Shown: piece after piece, positions 59,222 through 64,000 of the stretch | Position numbering within the stretch: position 1 is the stretch's first letter | Layout: each line of letters begins with the position of its first letter | NCBI GenBank assembly: GCA_019419585.1 | Contig: DXZQ01000011.1 | Span: 1 to 64,000, forward strand | Direction: 5' to 3' | Length of the DNA: 64,000 nt | From: Collinsella sp. | Lineage (GTDB): Bacteria; Actinomycetota; Coriobacteriia; Coriobacteriales; Coriobacteriaceae | Position numbers and translations under genes: made by a program | Notes under the pieces: generated by a model | Seen by the model: only the letters and a program-made list of their open reading frames with translations | Told to the model about the DNA's origin: nothing | The model's database searches: none

Positions 59222-61918
59222 ATGGAAGAGATGCCCAAGAACTACGATCCGTCGACCAACGAGCCGGCGATCCTGCAGAAGTGGCTCGACGGCGGCTACT
59301 ACAAGCGCCGTGAGGGCGTGGGCGACTGCACCGTCACCATTCCGCCTCCCAACGTGACCGGCAAGCTCCACATGGGTCACGCCACCGACGACTCCATCCA
59401 GGATGCCATCATCCGTATGGCCCGCATGCGCGGCAAGTCCACGCGCTGGGTGCTCGGCACCGATCACGCCGGCATCGCCACGCAGACTAAGGTCGACAAG
59501 AAGCTCAAGAGCGAGGGCATCAGCCGCCTGGAGATCGGTCGCGACAAGTTTGTCGACGCCTGCTGGGATTGGACCCACGAGTACGGCGGCATCATCGTCG
59601 AGCAGATCAAGCGTATGGGCTGCTCCGTTGACTTCGACAACGAGCGCTTCACCATGGACGAGGATTACGCCCAGGCCGTGCGTAAGGTCTTCTGCGACTG
59701 GTACCACGACGGCCTGATCTACCGTGGCAAGCGTATCGTCAACTGGTGCCCCAACTGCACCACCGCTATCTCGGACGACGAGGCCGAGTATAAGGACGAG
59801 AAGGGCCACCTGTGGCACCTGCGTTACCCGCTGACCGAGCCGGTCAACGGCCAGGACTACATCGTCGTCGCCACCACGCGCCCCGAGACCATGCTCGGCG
59901 ACACGGGCGTTGCCGTCTCCCCGAAGGATCCCGAGAAGGCCGCCTTTGTGGGTAAGACCGTCAAGCTCCCCATCGTCGACCGTGAGATCCCCATCTTTGA
60001 GGATTGGCACGTCGACGCCAACTTCGGCTCCGGCTTCGTTAAGGTCACCCCGGCCCACGACCCCAACGACTACGCCATGGGTCAGGCCCACGACCTGCCG
60101 CAGATCAATATCTTCGACGAGCACGCGGTGGTCGTCGAGGGCTATGGCGAGTTCACCGGCATGAATCGCGACGAGTGCCGCGAGGCCGTCATTAAGTGGT
60201 TCGACGAGCACGGCCTGCTCGACCACGTCGAAGAGCTCGACCACTCCGTCATGCACTGCTACCGTTGCGACTCCGCACTGGAGCCGTGGCTGTCCGAGCA
60301 GTGGTTCGTGGCCGTCGATAAGCTCAAGGGGCCGGCGCTCGACGCCGTCAACTCCGGCAAGGTCACCTTCCACCCCGCGCGCTGGACGCAGACCTACACC
60401 ACCTGGATGGAAAACCTCAAGGACTGGTGCATCAGCCGCCAGCTGTGGTGGGGCCACCGTATCCCCGTGTTCTACTGCGAGGACTGCGGCTGGGAGGACG
60501 CCCTCACCGAGGACACCGACGTGTGCCCCAAGTGCGGCGGTCATCACGTGCATCAGGACGAGAACGTGCTGGACACCTGGTTCAGCTCGCAGCTGTGGAC
60601 CTTCGCCACGCAGGGCTGGCCGCAAAAGCCGGAGCTGCTCGAGGGCCATCACCCCACGACGGCGCTCGTCACCGCGCGTGACATCATCGCGCTGTGGGTC
60701 GCCCGCATGGTCATGAGCTCGCTGTACTTCCTTGATGAGGTGCCGTTTAAGGACGTCGTCATCTACCCGACGATTCTGGCCAAGGACGGCAGCCGCATGT
60801 CCAAGTCCAAGGGCAACGGCGTAGACCCCATGGACCTCATTGGCATGTACGGCGCCGACGCCATGCGCTATAACCTGCTCACGCTGTGCACCAACAACCA
60901 GGACGTCAAGTTTGACGCGAACATCGATAAGAAGACCAAGAAGCTCATCGACAGCCCGCGTACCGACCAGGCCAAGAGCTTTGTGACCAAGATCTGGAAC
61001 GCCAGCCGCTTCCTGCTCATGAACATGGAGGGCTACACGCCCGGCGAGCCTGTCGTGGAGACGCCGGCCGACGCTTGGATGTTCAGCCGCCTGGCCAAGG
61101 CCGTGAAGATGGTCACCGAGGGTATTGAGAACTACACCTTTGGCGACATGGCCCGCGGCGTGCAGCAGTTCTTCTGGAACGAGGTCTGCGACTGGTACGT
61201 CGAGGTCACCAAGGCCCGTCTGAAGGGCGAGGGCCGTCTACAGGCGCAGCGCAACCTGATCTTTGTGCTCGACACCTCCATTCGCCTGATGCACCCGCTT
61301 ATGCCGTTTGTCACCGAGGAGATCTGGGACAACATGCCGGCGAGCGTGCTCGACCTGGACGCCGAGGGCAACGTGAACCGCGCCGAGGCGCTCATGATCG
61401 CCAAGTGGCCCGAGCCCGCCGACTACGCCAAGTACGTCGACGAGCCCGCCGAGCGCGCGTTTGAGCTGTGCCGTGCCGTCGTTTCCGCCGCCCGTGCCAC
61501 CCGTTCGCGTTATCGCTTAAGCCCCAAGGCGGAGCTCGACGTGGTCGTGCGCGCCGGTGCCGAGGACATCGAGAAGCTCGAGAGCCTGCGCTCCACGATT
61601 GAGCCGCTGGCGAACACCGCTTCGCTGGTCATGGGCACCGATGTTGAGAAGCCGGCTGCGAGCATTGCCGTGGTCGATAGCGGTGTCGAGGTCTTTGTGG
61701 TGCTCGAGGGCAAGGTTGACCTTTCGGCCGAGAAGGCACGCCTGGAGAAGGAGATCGCCGCGGCCCAGAAGGAGCTTGCTGGCTGCGAGAAGACCCTTGC
61801 CAACGAGGGCTTTGTGGCCAAGGCCGCACCCGCGGTGGTCCAGAAGAAGAGGGACCGTGCAGCTGAGCTCAAGGAGATCCTGGCGGCGCTGACTGCTCAG
61901 GTTGCTGACTTCTCGTAA
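59222..61918 (+). CDS. valS: Valine-tRNA ligase
   Basis: ValS charges tRNA-Val. The 898-residue protein has the HIGH-type motif in NVTGKLHMGHA, the KMSKS motif as GSRMSKSKGN, the editing domain with TTRPETMLGDTGVAV, and a C-terminal coiled coil (AEKARLEKEIAAAQKELAGCEKTL) typical of ValS. It has the usual zinc-type CDSALE and CEDCGWEDAL regions. ATG 59222 lies after AAGGGAGAG. A long hairpin fills its leader. Confidence 0.97.
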   Translation: MEEMPKNYDPSTNEPAILQKWLDGGYYKRREGVGDCTVTIPPPNVTGKLHMGHATDDSIQDAIIRMARMRGKSTRWVLGTDHAGIATQTKVDKKLKSEGISRLEIGRDKFVDACWDWTHEYGGIIVEQIKRMGCSVDFDNERFTMDEDYAQAVRKVFCDWYHDGLIYRGKRIVNWCPNCTTAISDDEAEYKDEKGHLWHLRYPLTEPVNGQDYIVVATTRPETMLGDTGVAVSPKDPEKAAFVGKTVKLPIVDREIPIFEDWHVDANFGSGFVKVTPAHDPNDYAMGQAHDLPQINIFDEHAVVVEGYGEFTGMNRDECREAVIKWFDEHGLLDHVEELDHSVMHCYRCDSALEPWLSEQWFVAVDKLKGPALDAVNSGKVTFHPARWTQTYTTWMENLKDWCISRQLWWGHRIPVFYCEDCGWEDALTEDTDVCPKCGGHHVHQDENVLDTWFSSQLWTFATQGWPQKPELLEGHHPTTALVTARDIIALWVARMVMSSLYFLDEVPFKDVVIYPTILAKDGSRMSKSKGNGVDPMDLIGMYGADAMRYNLLTLCTNNQDVKFDANIDKKTKKLIDSPRTDQAKSFVTKIWNASRFLLMNMEGYTPGEPVVETPADAWMFSRLAKAVKMVTEGIENYTFGDMARGVQQFFWNEVCDWYVEVTKARLKGEGRLQAQRNLIFVLDTSIRLMHPLMPFVTEEIWDNMPASVLDLDAEGNVNRAEALMIAKWPEPADYAKYVDEPAERAFELCRAVVSAARATRSRYRLSPKAELDVVVRAGAEDIEKLESLRSTIEPLANTASLVMGTDVEKPAASIAVVDSGVEVFVVLEGKVDLSAEKARLEKEIAAAQKELAGCEKTLANEGFVAKAAPAVVQKKRDRAAELKEILAALTAQVADFS

Positions 61919-61972
61919 GGTTTACTCGGGGGACGCGGTTTGGGGCATTGCTCGCTACTGCGGACACCTATT

Positions 61973-61994
61973 CCGCCGTTCTAACGAACGGCGG
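61973..61994 (+). other. Short strong hairpin after valS
   Basis: CCGCCGTTC (61973-61981) pairs perfectly with GAACGGCGG (61986-61994), loop TAAC. No T-run follows, so it is not a clear terminator. Confidence 0.55.
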
Positions 61995-62009
61995 CTGACT
62001 CGACGCTGC

Positions 62010-62108
62010 AAACGCCTCTGATGGCCAATCTGCCGTTCAACTTCGGGCGCATGGGCATAAGCCCTATGCGCCCTTGTTTCACGGCACCTTGGCTCATCAG
62101 AGGCGTTT
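62010..62108 (+). repeat. Long two-tier hairpin between valS and folC (family member)
   Basis: AAACGCCTCTGATG (62010-62023) pairs with CATCAGAGGCGTTT (62095-62108), with GCCAA...TTGGC and CCGT...ACGG arms inside and a top hairpin GGGCGCATGGGC-ATAA-GCCCTATGCGCCC. The TTTCACGGCACCTTGGC segment parallels the hairpin at 17015. Confidence 0.65.
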
Positions 62109-62127
62109 TCGCTGACTATCCTCAACC

Positions 62128-62133
62128 TATACT
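62128..62133 (+). promoter_or_regulatory. Probable -10 box of folC
   Basis: TATACT at 62128-62133 lies 18 bases before the first ATG of folC; no good -35 is seen. It would give a very short leader. Confidence 0.4.
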
Positions 62134-62150
62134 GTTTTATTTTTCTATGA

Positions 62151-63509
62151 ATGGCGGTTCTAAAAATGCCTAAGCGTTCCGGCTTGTATACCGTTCCTTT
62201 TGAGTTTGATTTGTTTTCGTTTGGTGAGGCTGTTGGGCTGGCTGCTGATACGGGGCGGATTTCTGGGGATGCTGGGCCGCTGCTCGAGACGGTTGTCGAT
62301 ATGCTCGATGAGCTGGGACGTCCGGACGAGTATTTCGATTGCATTCAGGTTGCTGGTACCAATGGCAAGACTTCGACCACGCGTTTTTCGGCTGCCATCC
62401 TTCGTGTTGAGGGGTTAAAGACCGCACTGTATACGTCTCCGCAGCTTGTGCGCTATCCCGAGCGCATGGAGGTCGATGGGCGCGTCGTGAGCGATGAGGC
62501 CTTTGCTCGTGGCGTTTCTGCCGCCGTCGAGGCGGGGCATCGCGTGAATGCCCGTCGTGTGGCGGCGGGGGAGCGCGCCTATACCATCACGCCGTTTGAT
62601 CTGCTGACGGCTGCTGCTCTTGTGGTGTTTGCCGAGGCTCGCGTGGATGTTGCCGTGCTCGAGGTTGGCATGGGCGGCCGTTGGGACGCCACGAGTGCGA
62701 CCGATCCCGTCGCCGTTGCCATTACGGGCATTGGGCTCGATCACACGCGTATTTTGGGCGACACGCTCGAGGCCATTGCGGGGGAGAAGGCCGCGGTCAT
62801 CAAACCCGGGCGCCTGGTTGTGCTGGGCGAGGGCACGCATGAGCCGAGCGTTCAGCGTGTGATGGATGCCCGTTGCCGAGAGTGCGGCGCTGTGCCGCTC
62901 GTGGTGAGCCATACGACGACCAAACTTCCGGCACACGTGGGCGATACGGTGGAGTTTAGCTGCACCACGCCGCGTGCGATTTATACGTCGAGCATGGTTA
63001 AGCCGGCCTATCAGCCGCAGAATGCTGCGTGCGCGATTATGCTGTGCGAGGGGTATTTGGGTCGCGAGCTCGACCATGAGGCGCTCGACGCTTCGCTTAT
63101 GGGCTGCCCCACGCCGGGCCGATTTGACGTGCTGGGGACCGATCCGCTCAAGCTGATTGATGCCTGTCATAACCCCCAGAGCTGCGAGAACTTTGTGAGC
63201 GCACTGGACGAGATCGATCCGTGCGTGGAGAACCGCCCCACGCTGCTGTGCGCCGCGCTGGCCGACAAGGACGTGGCGGGCATCGTCGACGTGTTGATCC
63301 CGGCTTTCCCGCGCGTGGTTGTGACTCAGACCGATTCCGACCGCGCGCTGCCGGCGGAGGAGCTCGCTGCCCTGGTGGGTGCCGATAAGCTCGCGGGCGT
63401 ATACCCGAGCGTGTCCGAGGCCCTCGCTGCCTTCGATGCCGCAGGCGAGCCCTTCGTAGCAGCCGGCACCATCACCCTAGCCGGCGAAGTAGCCGGCCTG
63501 CTGCGCTAA
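62151..63509 (+). CDS. folC: Folylpolyglutamate synthase / dihydrofolate synthase
   Basis: FolC adds glutamate to folates (and to dihydropteroate in bifunctional forms). The 452-residue protein has the P-loop VAGTNGKTSTTRF near residue 67, LVRYPERMEVDG, VLEVGMGGRWDATSATDP, GLDHTRILGDTLEAIAGEKAAVIKPG and DACHNPQSC, all family hallmarks. The start is uncertain: ATG 62151 has no ribosome site and lies close to a -10 box; ATG 62166 is the alternative. The first 80 codons are less GC-rich than the rest. Confidence 0.93.
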   Translation: MAVLKMPKRSGLYTVPFEFDLFSFGEAVGLAADTGRISGDAGPLLETVVDMLDELGRPDEYFDCIQVAGTNGKTSTTRFSAAILRVEGLKTALYTSPQLVRYPERMEVDGRVVSDEAFARGVSAAVEAGHRVNARRVAAGERAYTITPFDLLTAAALVVFAEARVDVAVLEVGMGGRWDATSATDPVAVAITGIGLDHTRILGDTLEAIAGEKAAVIKPGRLVVLGEGTHEPSVQRVMDARCRECGAVPLVVSHTTTKLPAHVGDTVEFSCTTPRAIYTSSMVKPAYQPQNAACAIMLCEGYLGRELDHEALDASLMGCPTPGRFDVLGTDPLKLIDACHNPQSCENFVSALDEIDPCVENRPTLLCAALADKDVAGIVDVLIPAFPRVVVTQTDSDRALPAEELAALVGADKLAGVYPSVSEALAAFDAAGEPFVAAGTITLAGEVAGLLR

Positions 63510-63524
63510 CCCATCCCCTCAGCG

Positions 63525-63589
63525 GTTGCGGTGAAATGCGGACTGTTTTACAAGCCAGGAGCCTCAAACAGTCCGTATATCACCGCAAC
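63525..63589. repeat. GTTGCGGTGAAAT-family palindrome, copy near the window end
   Basis: GTTGCGGTGAAATGCGGACT plus GTTT pairs with the reverse complement ending CACCGCAAC, with two mismatches, around a 17-base centre. Same family as 7106-7176 and the end repeats at 25458. Confidence 0.8.
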
Positions 63590-63652
63590 TCAAAAGCAGT
63601 CAATTTGGGACGGGGCTTTTTGGCTGCCCTGTGCCCCGAGTTGACTCGCTTG

Positions 63653-63810
63653 CCACGAAATGGGCCTATTTACTACGTTTGACCGGTAACCCTCGACCAT
63701 ACCGAGAATTGCGAAATCAAAATCGCAGGTAAAGGGCTTGCCATTTTTTAAAAAAGACCCGCATGGTCGACCCATGCGAGTTTAACGTAGTAGATAGGCC
63801 GTTTTCGTGG
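63653..63810. repeat. Long palindrome with ACTACGTTT arms, copy 2
   Basis: The arms CCACGAAA-GGGCCTAT-TACTACGTT (63653-63679) and their near-complement (63784-63810, about three mismatches) match the palindrome at 25621-25776. The centre is different, apart from a shared CCCTCGACCAT-type stretch. Confidence 0.7.
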
Positions 63811-63826
63811 CGCAGCTAATCGGAAG

Positions 63827-63853
63827 GTGCCAAAGGGACTGTCCCTTTGGCAC
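63827..63853. repeat. 13-bp perfect palindrome GTGCCAAAGGGAC
   Basis: GTGCCAAAGGGAC, one T, then the exact reverse complement. It resembles the stem of the xpt terminator (6665) but has no T-run on either side. Confidence 0.75.
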
Positions 63854-63858
63854 ATTGG

Positions 63859-64000
63859 CTAGTCTAGGCGGACAGGATCGTGGGGGTAGGCGTTGAGAAT
63901 CTCGACGCCGTTCTCGGTCACCAGAGCAAGGTCCTCGATGCGGACACCGGTGCGGCCGGGGAGGTAGATGCCCGGTTCGATTGAGAACGTCATGCCTGGC
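63859..64000 (-). CDS. M24-family metallopeptidase (Xaa-Pro peptidase type), C-terminal end only
   Basis: The minus strand reads PGMTFSIEPGIYLPGRTGVR, then IEDLALVTENGVEILNAYPHDPVRLD and stop. SIEPGIY and RIED are the end of the M24 'pita-bread' metallopeptidase fold and contain the last metal-ligand glutamates of Xaa-Pro aminopeptidase or dipeptidase (PepQ/PepP). The remainder lies beyond the window end. The exact subfamily cannot be told from 46 residues. Confidence 0.85.
   Translation of the reverse strand, partial: PGMTFSIEPGIYLPGRTGVRIEDLALVTENGVEILNAYPHDPVRLD

Noticed and set aside
1..64000. CRISPR arrays
   Set aside because: No regularly spaced direct repeats with unique spacers were seen; the repeats present are palindromic and irregular.

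Overview
The window (about 60% GC, compact operons, GTG/TTG starts, strong GGAGG-type ribosome binding sites) looks like the chromosome of an anaerobic, gut-type Coriobacteriia, most like Collinsella. That placement is inferred from gene style and content. No 16S rRNA gene is present to settle it. The dominant theme is anaerobic redox metabolism that depends on molybdenum and selenium.

Layout. 1-9655 is mostly housekeeping: the 3' part of rpsA, the RNase P RNA gene, an IMPACT/YigZ protein, a small redox-active Cys protein, O-acetylhomoserine sulfhydrylase, an MFS exporter, xpt, a GGQ release-factor-like protein, a lipid kinase and a CLC channel. 9867-15284 handles molybdenum: moeA, a MogA/MoaB protein and modABC, whose ModB carries an unusual extracytoplasmic domain. 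15421-23501 is a selenium operon with an upstream mini-ORF leader: two double-cubane-cluster reductase-type proteins, their ATPase activator, a GT4 glycosyltransferase, a selenocysteine-containing SelD, YedF, DUF3343 and a cysteine desulfurase. 23578-26683 has brnQ, tRNA-Pro, tRNA-Gly, a dense patch of palindromic repeats and a toxin-antitoxin pair.

27112-42521 encodes a formate hydrogenlyase: two HycB-type ferredoxins, Sec-containing FdhF, a complete Hyf-type membrane [NiFe]-hydrogenase (hyfB-I), HycH, HycI and a FocA-type formate channel. 42644-49566 holds another molybdopterin oxidoreductase, the selenocysteine insertion genes selA, selB and tRNA-Sec(UCA), then mobA and a Cys-rich DUF3343 protein. 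49822-55078 has gdhA and a two-gene xanthine-dehydrogenase-type hydroxylase. 55219-63509 returns to housekeeping (tRNA-Leu, tig, clpP, clpX, valS, folC). The window ends in a second repeat patch and a partial M24 peptidase.

How it fits together: ModABC imports molybdate; MoeA, the MogA-type protein and MobA build the cofactor; SelD makes selenophosphate; SelA, SelB and tRNA-Sec insert selenocysteine at UGA codons in SelD and FdhF; and FdhF feeds formate electrons through ferredoxin subunits to the hydrogenase, which makes H2. Two genes, selD and fdhF, contain in-frame UGA codons and would be truncated by naive gene calling. Many intergenic gaps hold long, perfect or near-perfect hairpins. At least two families (two-tier hairpins of about 100 bp, and short palindromes with GTTGCGGTGAAAT or GGGAC cores) look like repeated genomic elements that I cannot assign to a described family.
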